Shown in pieces: positions 1-8,145 of a stretch of 64,000 nt of DNA. The position numbers and the translations under genes are program-made. A model generated the notes under the pieces. That model did not search any database, was not told the DNA's origin, and saw only the letters and a list, made by a program, of their open reading frames with translations. This stretch comes from CAWDLX01 sp963753485. GTDB lineage: Bacteria; Actinomycetota; Actinomycetes; Mycobacteriales; Micromonosporaceae. The stretch covers positions 124,001 to 188,000 of the forward strand of contig CAVWCL010000011.1 in assembly GCA_963753485.1 (NCBI GenBank). Reading direction: 5' to 3'. The number at the start of each line of letters is the position of its first letter. Positions within the stretch are counted from its first letter, which is position 1.

Positions 1-150
1 GGTGAACCCGCGGACCTGGGTGAGGTAGAGCGCGAGCAGGATCAGCACGAAGGAACCGACCCGGTTGACCAGGGTGTTGGCCCACAGGTACCAGAACTGG
101 CGCGGCAACCCGCCCGCTGTCGCGCCCACCCACCGCCTCAGGCCACGCAC
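1..150 (-). CDS. MFS transporter, N-terminal fragment (runs off left edge)
   Basis: Reading leftward from a GTG at 150, the first 50 codons give a short basic stretch, then a segment containing FWYLWANTLVNRVGSFVL and the first hydrophobic helix. The motif W-N-T-L-V-N-R-x-G is typical of the start of the first helix in major facilitator superfamily exporters. A purine-rich ribosome site (GGGAGG) lies a few bases before the GTG. The gene is divergent from gpmA. Substrate cannot be told from 50 residues; the family assignment is an inference from the helix-1 motif. Confidence 0.65.
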   Translation of the reverse strand, partial: MRGLRRWVGATAGGLPRQFWYLWANTLVNRVGSFVLILLALYLTQVRGFT

Positions 151-293
151 GCCGGACCTCCCAGCCGTAATGTGCCGTAGCGAACACCGCCCCTTACGCG
201 ACACGGTAGGCCCAGGGTCTGACCAGACGACAGCGAGTTGCCGCGTGGCGACCATCACGCCGCCGGCGCCGCCCGGTGGGCGAGGATGTGCGC

Positions 294-1052
294 ATGAGTC
301 GCGACGTCGGCACGCTGGTGCTGCTCCGCCATGGCGAGAGCGAATGGAACGCGTTGAACCTGTTCACCGGTTGGGTCGACGTCGACCTGAGCGCCCGGGG
401 CGAGGCCGAGGCCCGCCGCGGCGGCGAGCTGCTGCGCGAGGCCGCCCTGCTCCCCGATGTCGTGCACACCTCGGTCCTGCTGCGGGCCATCCGCACGGCC
501 GAGCTGTGCCTGCCGGTCCTGGACCGGCACTGGATCCCGGTACGCCGGTCCTGGCGGTTGAACGAGCGTCACTACGGCGCGCTGCAGGGCCGCAACAAGA
601 AGCAGACCCTTGAGGCCTACGGCGAGGAGCAGTTCATGCTCTGGCGCCGCTCCTACGACACGCCGCCGCCGCCGATCGCCGACGATGACCCGCACTCGCA
701 GGTCGGGCAGACCCGCTACGCCGACCTACCCGACGAGCTCCAGCCCCGCACGGAGTGCCTGAAGGACGTGCTGCACCGCGTCCTGCCGTACTGGTACGAC
801 GCGATCGTGCCGGAGCTGCTGCTCGGCCGCACCGTGCTGGTGGTGGCACACGGCAACTCGCTACGGGCACTGGTGAAACATCTCGACGGGATCTCCGACG
901 GGGCGATCGCCGCGCTCAACATCCCGACGGGCATCCCGCTGCGCTACGACCTCGACCCACTGACCCTGCGCCCACTGACCTCCGGTGGGGTGTACCTCGA
1001 CCCGGCGGCCGCCGTCGCGGCCGCCGTCGCGGTCGCCGCTCAGGGTCGCTGA
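294..1052 (+). CDS. gpmA: 2,3-bisphosphoglycerate-dependent phosphoglycerate mutase
   Basis: Cytoplasmic glycolytic enzyme interconverting 3- and 2-phosphoglycerate through a phosphohistidine. The 252-residue product has the signature LLRHGESEWN with catalytic His13, a central SWRLNERHYGALQG block and the second histidine motif VVAHGNSLRAL. Length fits the cofactor-dependent family. ATG 294 is preferred over an upstream in-frame start because the protein then begins just before the catalytic strand, as in relatives. The next genes are phoU (convergent) and a SenX3/RegX3 pair, the same neighbourhood as gpm1 in mycobacteria. The C-terminus carries an Ala/Val run. Confidence 0.95.
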   Translation: MSRDVGTLVLLRHGESEWNALNLFTGWVDVDLSARGEAEARRGGELLREAALLPDVVHTSVLLRAIRTAELCLPVLDRHWIPVRRSWRLNERHYGALQGRNKKQTLEAYGEEQFMLWRRSYDTPPPPIADDDPHSQVGQTRYADLPDELQPRTECLKDVLHRVLPYWYDAIVPELLLGRTVLVVAHGNSLRALVKHLDGISDGAIAALNIPTGIPLRYDLDPLTLRPLTSGGVYLDPAAAVAAAVAVAAQGR

Positions 1053-1073
1053 CCGCGGCCGCCGCCGCGGTCA
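1050..1073. terminator. Perfect hairpin spanning both convergent stop codons
   Basis: Two perfectly complementary 10-base arms (TGACCGCGGC and GCCGCGGTCA) are separated by four bases. The left arm holds the TGA of gpmA and the right arm the TGA of phoU. Position and symmetry fit a bidirectional terminator, although no T-run follows. Confidence 0.6.
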
Positions 1074-1718
1074 GGCCGCCAGCGGTTCGCCGGTGACCAG
1101 GAAGAACATGTGGCGGCCGGCATTGACGGCGTGGTCGGCGAAGCGCTCGTAGAAGCGGCCGAGCAGCGCACCGTCGATGGCGGACTCGACCCCGTGTCGC
1201 CACGCGGCGCCGAGCAGCACCACGAAAAGGCCCTTGTGCAGCTCGTCCATGGCGTCGTCGTCGGTCTCCAGCTCGGCCGCGGTGCCGGCGTCCGGATTGG
1301 CCAGCACCCGCCCGATCTTGCCCGCGATCCGGTCGGCCACGTCGGCCATGTCCCGGATCACCTGGGTGAGCTCGTCCGGCACCGCCTTCGCCGGCGCCCG
1401 CCGCAGCCCGGTCTTCGCGACGTGCTTGGCCAGGTCACCCATCCGCTCGAAATCGGACGCGATGTGCAGCGCGGTGACCACGAGCCGCAGGTCGGAGGCG
1501 ACCGGCGCCTGCCGGGCGAGCAGCGCGTAGACCTTCTCCTCCACCTCGTGGTGGAGCTGGTTCACCGCGGCGTCGCCGGTGATCACACCCTCGGCGATGC
1601 CGGCGTCGGCCTGCAACAGCGCGGTGGTGGCTCGCCGCATCGCCGCGCGCACCTCCTCGGCCATGGCCACCAGCAATCCGCTGACCTCGGCGAGATCGGC
1701 GTGAAACTCCGTGCGCAT
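1071..1718 (-). CDS. phoU: PhoU phosphate signalling regulator
   Basis: A 215-residue all-helical protein with two PhoU repeats, the first around DLAEVSGLLVAMAEEVRAAM and the second around AVPDELTQVIRDMADVADRI. PhoU links the Pst transporter to the phosphate sensor kinase and represses the Pho response when phosphate is plentiful. It faces away from the SenX3/RegX3-type kinase and regulator across a shared promoter region that holds a PHO-box-like repeat. The start ATG has GAGGAG just upstream. No pst genes are visible in this window. Confidence 0.93.
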   Translation of the reverse strand: MRTEFHADLAEVSGLLVAMAEEVRAAMRRATTALLQADAGIAEGVITGDAAVNQLHHEVEEKVYALLARQAPVASDLRLVVTALHIASDFERMGDLAKHVAKTGLRRAPAKAVPDELTQVIRDMADVADRIAGKIGRVLANPDAGTAAELETDDDAMDELHKGLFVVLLGAAWRHGVESAIDGALLGRFYERFADHAVNAGRHMFFLVTGEPLAA

Positions 1719-1909
1719 GTCACTCCTCGGGGGGTGCGGCGGCGGCGACTCGGCAGGGCGGCGCTGGCCCCGAGGCTACGCCGGCTCGGCAGCGTCACCG
1801 TGAACTGCGGTGAACGGCGACGAGCCGGGGAATGAACATCTGGCGTCGGGGGCCCGGTACGCCCTCGGGGTACGAGCCGTCTGGTTAACCTGCCGCCTAC
1901 CATCGGGTC
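1719..1909. promoter_or_regulatory. Divergent phoU / senX3 promoter region with PHO-box-like repeat
   Basis: The motif GTGAAC occurs at 1800-1805 and again at 1810-1815, a head-to-tail pair. Read on the other strand this is GTTCAC twice, the core of actinobacterial PhoP/RegX3 (PHO box) sites. The spacing is 10 rather than the usual 11 bases, so this is a likely but imperfect box. It would suit autoregulation of phoU and the two-component genes. Confidence 0.5.
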
Positions 1910-3061
1910 GTGGAGTGGGCGACCGCCGTGGGCTGGCACCGCCGATCGGGCCGGTCGGCCGGGTTGGAGGCGGAGCGGCTGGCCGCCGACGCGCTGAGCT
2001 TCCTGCGGGTCGGCGTGCTGGTGCTCGACGCCGCCGACCGGGCCGTGCTGGCCAACCCGGCCGCGGTCGAGCTCGGTCTGGTCCGCGAGGACGCCGGCGG
2101 GCACCAGGTGCATCCGGTGATCCGGACCCTCGCTGGTCAGGTACGCCGCAGCGGGGCCCGGCGGGAGGTCGAACTCGACCTGCCGCGCGGCGGCACCCCG
2201 GCGCACCTGGGCGAGCCGCAGGGGGTCCGGGTACGGGTGGTGCCGCTCACCGCCCCGGAGTACCCGCCGGGGCACGTCGCGGTCGAGGCGGCCGATGTGA
2301 CCGAGGCGCACCGGGTGGCCCGGGTGCGGCGCGACTTCGTGGCCAACGTGAGCCACGAGCTGAAGACCCCGGTCGGGGCGCTGGCGCTGCTGGCGGAGAC
2401 GCTGCTCGAGGCGAGCGACGACCCGGAAGCCTCCCGCCGCTTCGCCGAACGGATCCACCACGAGTCGCAGCGCCTGGCCCGGCTGGTGAAGGAGCTGCTG
2501 GAGTTGTCCCGGCTGCAGGGGGCCGAGCCGCTGCCGGCCGCGCTGCCGGTCGCCGTGGACCGCATCGTCAACGAGGTGGTCGACCGGACCCGCACCGCGG
2601 CCACCGCGAAGAGCATCGACATCTCCTTCGCCGGCGACCGCCGAGTGGTCGTCTACGGCAACGAGGGGCAGCTGGTCACCGCCGTCGCGAACCTGATGGA
2701 GAACGCGATCGCCTACAGCGCGGAGGAGACGAAGGTCACCATCGAGGCCCGCCGGCACGGGGACATGGTCGAGATCTCCGTGGTCGACCAGGGCATCGGG
2801 ATCGCCGCCAAGGACCTGGACCGCATCTTCGAGCGGTTCTACCGGGCCGACCAGGCCCGCTCGCGCGACACCGGGGGCACCGGGCTGGGGCTGGCCATCG
2901 TCAAGCACATCGCGGTCAACCACGGTGGTCGCGTCGATGTGGCCTCCACCCCCGGCGTGGGCTCCACGTTCACCCTGCGGTTGCCGGCGCGTCCACCCGA
3001 CGCCGCGCTGCCGCTACCCCCGGGCGTTGCCATCGACTCCGAGGGCTCCGACGTCCTGTGA
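1910..3061 (+). CDS. senX3: SenX3/PhoR-type sensor histidine kinase lacking membrane helices
   Basis: A 383-residue histidine kinase. A PAS-like region covers about residues 25-125. HisKA follows with the phospho-acceptor His149 in FVANVSHELKTPVGAL, then an ATPase domain with the N box NLMENAIAYS, the G1 box DQGIGIAAKDL, the F box ERFYRAD and the G2 box GGTGLGLAIVKH. It is followed 21 bp later by a PhoP/RegX3-type regulator, so it is the phosphate sensor by context. Unlike typical SenX3 proteins no transmembrane segment precedes the PAS region. The first residues (MEWATAVGWHRRSGR) are polar and basic and no better upstream start is visible. It may be cytosolic, or the N-terminal helices have been lost. 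Confidence 0.88.
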   Translation: MEWATAVGWHRRSGRSAGLEAERLAADALSFLRVGVLVLDAADRAVLANPAAVELGLVREDAGGHQVHPVIRTLAGQVRRSGARREVELDLPRGGTPAHLGEPQGVRVRVVPLTAPEYPPGHVAVEAADVTEAHRVARVRRDFVANVSHELKTPVGALALLAETLLEASDDPEASRRFAERIHHESQRLARLVKELLELSRLQGAEPLPAALPVAVDRIVNEVVDRTRTAATAKSIDISFAGDRRVVVYGNEGQLVTAVANLMENAIAYSAEETKVTIEARRHGDMVEISVVDQGIGIAAKDLDRIFERFYRADQARSRDTGGTGLGLAIVKHIAVNHGGRVDVASTPGVGSTFTLRLPARPPDAALPLPPGVAIDSEGSDVL

Positions 3062-3082
3062 TGGTGTGCTGAAGGAGACAAG

Positions 3083-3766
3083 GTGGCTCGGGTACTGGTC
3101 GTCGAGGACGAGGAGTCGTTCTCCGACGCACTCTCGTACATGTTGCGCAAGGAGGGTTTCGAGGTCGCGGTGGCGAGCACCGGCACCGGGGCGCTGACCG
3201 AGTTCGAGCGCAACGGGGCCGACATCGTGCTGCTCGACCTGATGCTGCCCGAGATGTCGGGCACCGAGGTGTGCCGGCAACTGCGCCAGAGGTCCCACGT
3301 GCCGATCATCATGGTGACCGCCCGGGACAGCGAGATCGACAAGGTCGTGGGCCTGGAGATCGGTGCCGACGACTACGTGACCAAGCCGTACTCACCACGC
3401 GAGCTGGTCGCCCGGGTGCGCGCGGTGCTGAGGCGCAACGCCGCCGAGCAGCCCGAGGTCTCCGTGGCCACGCTCGCCGCCGGACCGGTGCGTATGGACG
3501 TCGAGCGGCACGTGGTCACCGTGGACGGCGATGCGGTGGCCCTGCCGCTCAAGGAGTTCGAGCTGCTGGAGCTCCTGCTCCGCAACGCCGGTCGGGTACT
3601 CACCCGGGGTCAGCTCATCGACCGTGTCTGGGGGGCGGACTACGTGGGCGACACCAAGACCCTGGACGTACACGTGAAACGGTTGCGGGCGAAGGTTGAG
3701 CCCGAGCCGTCGATGCCGCGCTACATCGTCACCGTGCGCGGGCTCGGCTACAAGTTCGAGCCCTGA
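3083..3766 (+). CDS. regX3: RegX3-type response regulator
   Basis: A 227-residue OmpR/PhoB-class regulator. The receiver domain has acidic residues EDE at 8-10, the phosphorylated Asp52 in LLDLMLPE and the conserved Lys in VTKPYSPREL. The C-terminal winged helix contains LPLKEFELLELLLRNAGRVLTR and ends TVRGLGYKFEP. The GTG start has a strong GAAGGAGA site. It is the cognate partner of the kinase immediately upstream and probably controls phosphate genes, including those near the two PHO-box-like repeats in this window (inference). Confidence 0.93.
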   Translation: MARVLVVEDEESFSDALSYMLRKEGFEVAVASTGTGALTEFERNGADIVLLDLMLPEMSGTEVCRQLRQRSHVPIIMVTARDSEIDKVVGLEIGADDYVTKPYSPRELVARVRAVLRRNAAEQPEVSVATLAAGPVRMDVERHVVTVDGDAVALPLKEFELLELLLRNAGRVLTRGQLIDRVWGADYVGDTKTLDVHVKRLRAKVEPEPSMPRYIVTVRGLGYKFEP

Positions 3767-4596
3767 GCGGCCACCGTCGCGGGGTGCGGCGCCACCAGCC
3801 CGGCCCGTTGCCGGGCGGCACACAGCCGGGCGAGTTCGTCATAGGCCTTCGCCCCGATGAGCGCGGTCAGCTCCGGACCGTATGACTCGTACATCGCCTC
3901 GCCACCCGCGTGCGCCTCCGGCGACGAGGTGCACCACCAGTGCAGATCGTGCCCGCCCTCGCCCCAACCGCGGCGGTCGAACTCGGCCAGCACGGTGAGC
4001 AGGATTTTCGAGCCGTCCGCGCGCTTGGTCCACTCCTGGTCCCGGCGTACCGGCAGCTGCCAGCACACATCGGGCTTGTACTCCAGCGGGTGCTTGCCGT
4101 CGCGCAGCGCCTGGCCGTGCAGGGCACAGCCGCCGCCGCCGGGAAAGTCGGGGTCGTTGAGGAAGACACACGGTCCGTCTGGCCTGGTGGCGGTGCGCCG
4201 GGCCGGCGTCGTGCCGTCGACGGAGTCCATTGTGGTGTAGTTCTTGAAGCCGCGCTGGAAGTGTTGCCACGTCTGGGGATTCAGGGTGCGGGCCGCCGTG
4301 CGTACCCGCTTCTCATCGTCGGCATCGGTGAAGAAGGCACCGTGCGAGCAGCAGCCGTCGGCCGCCCGGCCGGCCACGATGCCGTGGCAGCCCCGACCGA
4401 AGATGCAGCTCCAGTGCGACAGCAGCCAGGTCAGATCGGCCCGGATGACGTGGTCGAGGTTGTCCGGGTCGGTGAACTCGATCCACTCCCGGGGAAAGTC
4501 GAGCCCGACCTCGCGGCTGCGCGGCTCCGCCGGGTCCTCGACCTCGACCTGAAGGAGGGGCACCTCGTCGCGGCGCAGGGTGCGGCGGCTGGTCAT
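3748..4596 (-). CDS. Cys-rich conserved protein of unknown function
   Basis: A 282-residue cytoplasmic protein with scattered cysteines in motifs CIFGRGCHG, DGCCSHGAFF, GPCVFLND, GGCALHG, DVCWQLP and WWCTS, suggesting a bound metal or Fe-S centre. The pattern recalls YkgJ/DUF3109-like cysteine-cluster proteins, but that link is from memory and weak. Its last codons overlap the 3' end of regX3 by 19 bp in a tail-to-tail arrangement. ATG 4596 is chosen; an in-frame GTG lies two codons upstream. It is divergent from ppx. Confidence 0.75.
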   Translation of the reverse strand: MTSRRTLRRDEVPLLQVEVEDPAEPRSREVGLDFPREWIEFTDPDNLDHVIRADLTWLLSHWSCIFGRGCHGIVAGRAADGCCSHGAFFTDADDEKRVRTAARTLNPQTWQHFQRGFKNYTTMDSVDGTTPARRTATRPDGPCVFLNDPDFPGGGGCALHGQALRDGKHPLEYKPDVCWQLPVRRDQEWTKRADGSKILLTVLAEFDRRGWGEGGHDLHWWCTSSPEAHAGGEAMYESYGPELTALIGAKAYDELARLCAARQRAGLVAPHPATVAAQGSNL

Positions 4597-4654
4597 CGGC
4601 ACAGCGTACGCCGGCCGCCGGGTGAACCGGTCCGGGCGCGCATACCCTCGCAGT

Positions 4655-5572
4655 ATGAGGCTTGGCGTGCTCGATGTCGGTTCGAACACGGTGCACCTGC
4701 TCGTCCTGGACGCCCACCCGGGCGCCCACCCGTGGCCGGCGTACTCGGAGAAGTCGGTGCTCCGTCTGGCCGAGCGGATCGGCCCGCACCAGCGTATCCC
4801 CGATGGGGTCGCCGACGAACTCGTCACCGCGGTCGCCTCCGCCCGCAAGGCGGCGGCGAACCACGACGCGCTGGAGATGCTCGCATTCGCCACCTCGGCT
4901 CTGCGGGAGGCGAGCAACTCGGCCGCGGTGCTGGCCCGGGTCAAGGACGAGACCGGCGTGTCGCTGCGGCTGCTCGCGGGCCCGGACGAGGCTCGGCTGA
5001 CGTTCCTGGCGGTACGGCGCTGGTTCGGCTGGTCGGCCGGACACCTGGTTGTGATCGACATCGGCGGCGGCTCCCTGGAGATCGCGGCCGGCATCGACGA
5101 GGAGCCGGAGATCGCGCTCTCGCTGCCCCTCGGCGCCGGCCGGCTGACCCGGGAGCGGTTCAGCGCCGACCCGCCGCCCGCGGTCGAGGTCGACGCGCTC
5201 ACCGACTACGTCGACCACGAACTGGTGGGCGTGCAGATCCAGCCGGGCGACCGGGCGGCGGCGACCTCCAAGACGTTCCGGACACTGGCCCGCCTCGCCG
5301 GCGCGCCACCCTCGTCCTCGGGCTTCCGGTATCCGCGCACGTTGACCCGCACCGGCCTGCACCAGGTGGTCGGCTTCATCCGCCACATCTCCTCGGCGGC
5401 GCTGGGGGAGATGGACGGGGTCAGTTCGGCCCGCGCACACCAGCTCCTGGCGGGCGCGATCGTCGCCGAATCGACCATGCGTCACCTGGGCATGGTCCAG
5501 GTCGACATCTGCCCGTGGGCGTTGCGCGAGGGCGTGATCCTGCGCCGGCTGGACGCGTTGGCCAGCCGGTGA
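4655..5572 (+). CDS. ppx: Ppx/GppA exopolyphosphatase
   Basis: A 305-residue member of the sugar kinase/Hsp70 fold. Phosphate-binding loops are visible as MRLGVLDVGSNTVHLLVLD at the N-terminus and VVIDIGGGSLEIA near residue 135, with the conserved ATSALREASN segment between them. It releases phosphate from the ends of polyphosphate or hydrolyses pppGpp. The short length matches mycobacterial Ppx1, without the extra C-terminal HD domain. ATG 4655 is chosen because the product then begins directly at the first loop. The phosphate regulators just upstream fit a role in polyphosphate turnover. Confidence 0.9.
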   Translation: MRLGVLDVGSNTVHLLVLDAHPGAHPWPAYSEKSVLRLAERIGPHQRIPDGVADELVTAVASARKAAANHDALEMLAFATSALREASNSAAVLARVKDETGVSLRLLAGPDEARLTFLAVRRWFGWSAGHLVVIDIGGGSLEIAAGIDEEPEIALSLPLGAGRLTRERFSADPPPAVEVDALTDYVDHELVGVQIQPGDRAAATSKTFRTLARLAGAPPSSSGFRYPRTLTRTGLHQVVGFIRHISSAALGEMDGVSSARAHQLLAGAIVAESTMRHLGMVQVDICPWALREGVILRRLDALASR

Positions 5573-5602
5573 CCGGGTCGGGTGCCGGTCTACCCTTGGC
5601 GG

Positions 5603-6412
5603 GTGACCTCCCCGTCCGCACCGGTGCTGCTCTCGACCTCCTCGGTCTTCCCCGAACCGACCGCGGCCGCCTTCGAGCTGGCGGCCGCGCTCGGCTACGA
5701 CGGCCTCGAGGTGATGGTCTGGACCGACCCGGTGAGCCAGGACGTGGCCGCGCTGCGGGGCCTGGCCCAGCACTACGAGATGTCCGTGCGCTCGGTGCAC
5801 GCTCCCTGCCTGCTCGTCACCCAGCGGGTGTGGAGCCCGGATCCGTCGATCCGGCTGCGCCGCTCGGCCGAGCTCGCCGACGAGCTGGGCGCCCCCATCG
5901 TGGTGGTGCATCCACCGTTCAGCTGGCAACGGGAGTACGCCCGCGGCTTCGCCGGCGCCCTGCGCCAGCTGCGGGAGGACTTCCCCGGCGTGCAGTTCGC
6001 GGTGGAGAACATGTACCCGGTACGCATCGGGGGGCGTGACTTCGTGCCGTACGCGCCGCACTGGAACCCGGTCCGGGACGAGATCGACGCCTACACGCTG
6101 GACCTGTCGCACTGCGCGGCCGCCCACACCGACGCGCTCTCGATGGCCGACGAGATGGGTTCCCGGCTCGCCCACGTACATCTGGGGGATGGGCGCGGCG
6201 AGGGCCGCGACGAGCACCTGGTGCCCGGGCGCGGAACTCAGCCCTGCGCCCGGCTGCTCGCGTCGCTGTCCGCGCGGGGGTTCAGTGGCTCGATCGCGGT
6301 GGAGGTCTCGACCCGGCGGGCCCGCTCACGCGCCGCCCGCCAGGCTGATCTGGCCGAGTCGCTCGCCTTCGCCCGCCAACACCTGGCCGCGCCATCCACC
6401 GTGGACGCCTGA
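5603..6412 (+). CDS. Sugar phosphate isomerase/epimerase (AP endonuclease 2 fold)
   Basis: A 269-residue TIM-barrel protein of the xylose isomerase-like family. Metal-ligand style motifs include GYDGLEVMVW, SVHAPCLL, VVVHPPFSW, FAVENMYP, DLSHCAAAHTD, HVHLGDG and IAVEVSTR. GTG 5603 follows the ppx stop by 30 bp and places the first barrel strand at the expected position. The same ppx-isomerase order is found in mycobacteria (Rv0496, Rv0498). The substrate is unknown. Confidence 0.8.
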   Translation: MTSPSAPVLLSTSSVFPEPTAAAFELAAALGYDGLEVMVWTDPVSQDVAALRGLAQHYEMSVRSVHAPCLLVTQRVWSPDPSIRLRRSAELADELGAPIVVVHPPFSWQREYARGFAGALRQLREDFPGVQFAVENMYPVRIGGRDFVPYAPHWNPVRDEIDAYTLDLSHCAAAHTDALSMADEMGSRLAHVHLGDGRGEGRDEHLVPGRGTQPCARLLASLSARGFSGSIAVEVSTRRARSRAARQADLAESLAFARQHLAAPSTVDA

Positions 6413-6449
6413 GCACGGCCGCCAGGCCGCGGCTCGGCCTGATGGGCCG

Positions 6450-7037
6450 CTAGACCGCGGCCATTTCCGCGGGGTCGAGGGGGGAGGCCGCGCTGGCTTC
6501 GGCGGCCGGCTCGGCGGCCCGCTTGCGTGCGCGGTGGGCGGCAACGTGTGAGCGGGTGGCGCAGCGCTCCGAGCAGAACCGCCGGCACGAGTTCGAGGAC
6601 GTGTCGAGATACACGTTGCGGCACCGCTCGTCGGCGCAGACGCCGAAGCGCGAGCTGCCCGACTCGCAGAGCCAGACCGCCAGACCCCACACCGCACCGG
6701 CCATGTACTCGGCGCCCACCGACGAGCCCCGCGCGGCGACGTGCATGTGCCAGTCGTCCGCCTGGTGCGCGGAGATCCGCGGCTGAACCGGATGCGCCTC
6801 CAGCAGCGCGTTGAGGGCGTCGACCGCATCGACGTCGCGCCCGGCCGAGCCGTGCTCGAACACCTCGCGCAGCCGCTTCGACCCCCGGCGGAGGACGGCC
6901 ACGTCCCGGTCGCTCGCCTCCGCGGCCTGCCAGCTGCCGGGGCCGTAGAACTCCCGCAACTCGGCGAGGGTCTCGATCCGGACGTTGACAAGATCGACTG
7001 CAGTGCGGGCGTACTCGTCGAAGTTCACGGAGTCCAA
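6450..7037 (-). CDS. CGNR zinc-finger transcriptional regulator (ABATE domain)
   Basis: A 195-residue protein with an N-terminal ABATE-type ligand region (about 1-130) and a C-terminal CGNR zinc finger with cysteines in FGVCADERCRNVYLD and RFCSERCATRSHVAAHR. Such proteins are taken to be DNA-binding regulators. It is divergent from proline dehydrogenase and could regulate it, but that is only positional inference. The C-terminal tail is Ala/Glu-rich. Confidence 0.85.
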   Translation of the reverse strand: MDSVNFDEYARTAVDLVNVRIETLAELREFYGPGSWQAAEASDRDVAVLRRGSKRLREVFEHGSAGRDVDAVDALNALLEAHPVQPRISAHQADDWHMHVAARGSSVGAEYMAGAVWGLAVWLCESGSSRFGVCADERCRNVYLDTSSNSCRRFCSERCATRSHVAAHRARKRAAEPAAEASAASPLDPAEMAAV

Positions 7038-7163
7038 CGTAGTCGGCCACGGGTACCGGAGCGAACCGCAGCACGCGGGCGTCTTTTGCGGATCAAATAT
7101 GCCAACTCCGGCGGGCTGTCCGCGCCCGCGCCCACACGGCGCCGCCAGGTTTAGTCTCGTGCC

Positions 7164-8084
7164 ATGCTGCGATCGGTCATCCTGGCCGCCGCCCGGTCAC
7201 CCCGGGTCGAGCGCCTGCTGCAGACCGCCCCGATCAGTCGGGACGTCGTGCGCCGTTTCGTCGCCGGAACCAACCGGGCCGACGCCCTGAAGGTCACCCG
7301 GACCCTCGCCGACCTGGGTGCGGCGATCACCCTCGATCACCTCGGCGAGGACACGCACACCCCGGAGCAGGCAACCGCGACCCGGGATGAGTACCTGCGC
7401 CTGCTCGGCGACCTCTCCCAGGCCGAGCTCACCCCGGCCGCGGAGGTGAGCGTCAAGCTCTCCGCCCTCGGCCAGCGCTTCGACGAGAAGGCGGCGTTCG
7501 AGCACGTCCACGCGATCTGCGGGGCGGCCAGCGTTGCCGGCACCACGGTGACCATCGACATGGAGGACCACACCACCACCGACTCCACCCTGGACATCCT
7601 GGGCCGGCTACGGGTCGACTTCCCGACCACCGGCGGGGTCCTGCAGTCGTACCTGCGCCGGACCGAGGGCGACTGCCGCGAACTGGCCGCCGCCGGCTCC
7701 CGGATCCGGCTGTGCAAAGGCGCCTACGCGGAGCCGGAGACGGTCGCGTTCGGCTCCCGTATCGAAGTCGACAAGTCCTACGCCCGGTGCCTGAACATCC
7801 TCATGTCCGGCGACGGCTATCCGATGATCGCCACCCACGATCCGCGGCTGATCGGCATTGCCCAGGACCGCGCACGGTGGTTCGACCGCACCATGGACAC
7901 CTTCGAGTTCCAGATGCTCTACGGCATCCGGCCCGACGAGCAGCGCCGGCTGGTCGCGGCCGGCTACACGGTGCGGGTCTACGTCCCCTACGGTGCCCAG
8001 TGGTACGGCTACCTGATGCGCCGATTGGCCGAGCGGCCGGCGAACGTGGCGTTCTTCGCCCGGGCGCTGATGAGCCGGCGATGA
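7164..8084 (+). CDS. putA: Proline dehydrogenase
   Basis: A 306-residue monofunctional FAD-dependent proline dehydrogenase, the first step of proline breakdown to glutamate. It shows barrel motifs AEVSVKLSALGQRFD, VTIDMEDHTTTD, GVLQSYLRRTEGD, RIRLCKGAYAEPE, MIATHDPRLI and the late FQMLYGIRPDEQRRL. This is the short actinobacterial form; the pyrroline-5-carboxylate dehydrogenase partner is not adjacent. The ATG lies about 125 bp from the divergent CGNR regulator start. Confidence 0.93.
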   Translation: MLRSVILAAARSPRVERLLQTAPISRDVVRRFVAGTNRADALKVTRTLADLGAAITLDHLGEDTHTPEQATATRDEYLRLLGDLSQAELTPAAEVSVKLSALGQRFDEKAAFEHVHAICGAASVAGTTVTIDMEDHTTTDSTLDILGRLRVDFPTTGGVLQSYLRRTEGDCRELAAAGSRIRLCKGAYAEPETVAFGSRIEVDKSYARCLNILMSGDGYPMIATHDPRLIGIAQDRARWFDRTMDTFEFQMLYGIRPDEQRRLVAAGYTVRVYVPYGAQWYGYLMRRLAERPANVAFFARALMSRR

Positions 8085-8145
8085 TCAGCGCGCCGGCCGA
8101 CGACCGGCCCCACACCGCAGCCGCCGGTCGCGTAAAGTGCCGCCG

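Noticed and set aside
1583..2923. Long open frame antisense to the sensor kinase
   Set aside because: It is a GC-rich shadow: low-complexity Arg/Gly/Pro composition and no domain, while the opposite strand encodes an intact kinase.
3910..6039. 700-codon open frame across the Cys-rich protein, ppx and the isomerase
   Set aside because: It crosses three well-supported genes on both strands and has no recognisable motif.
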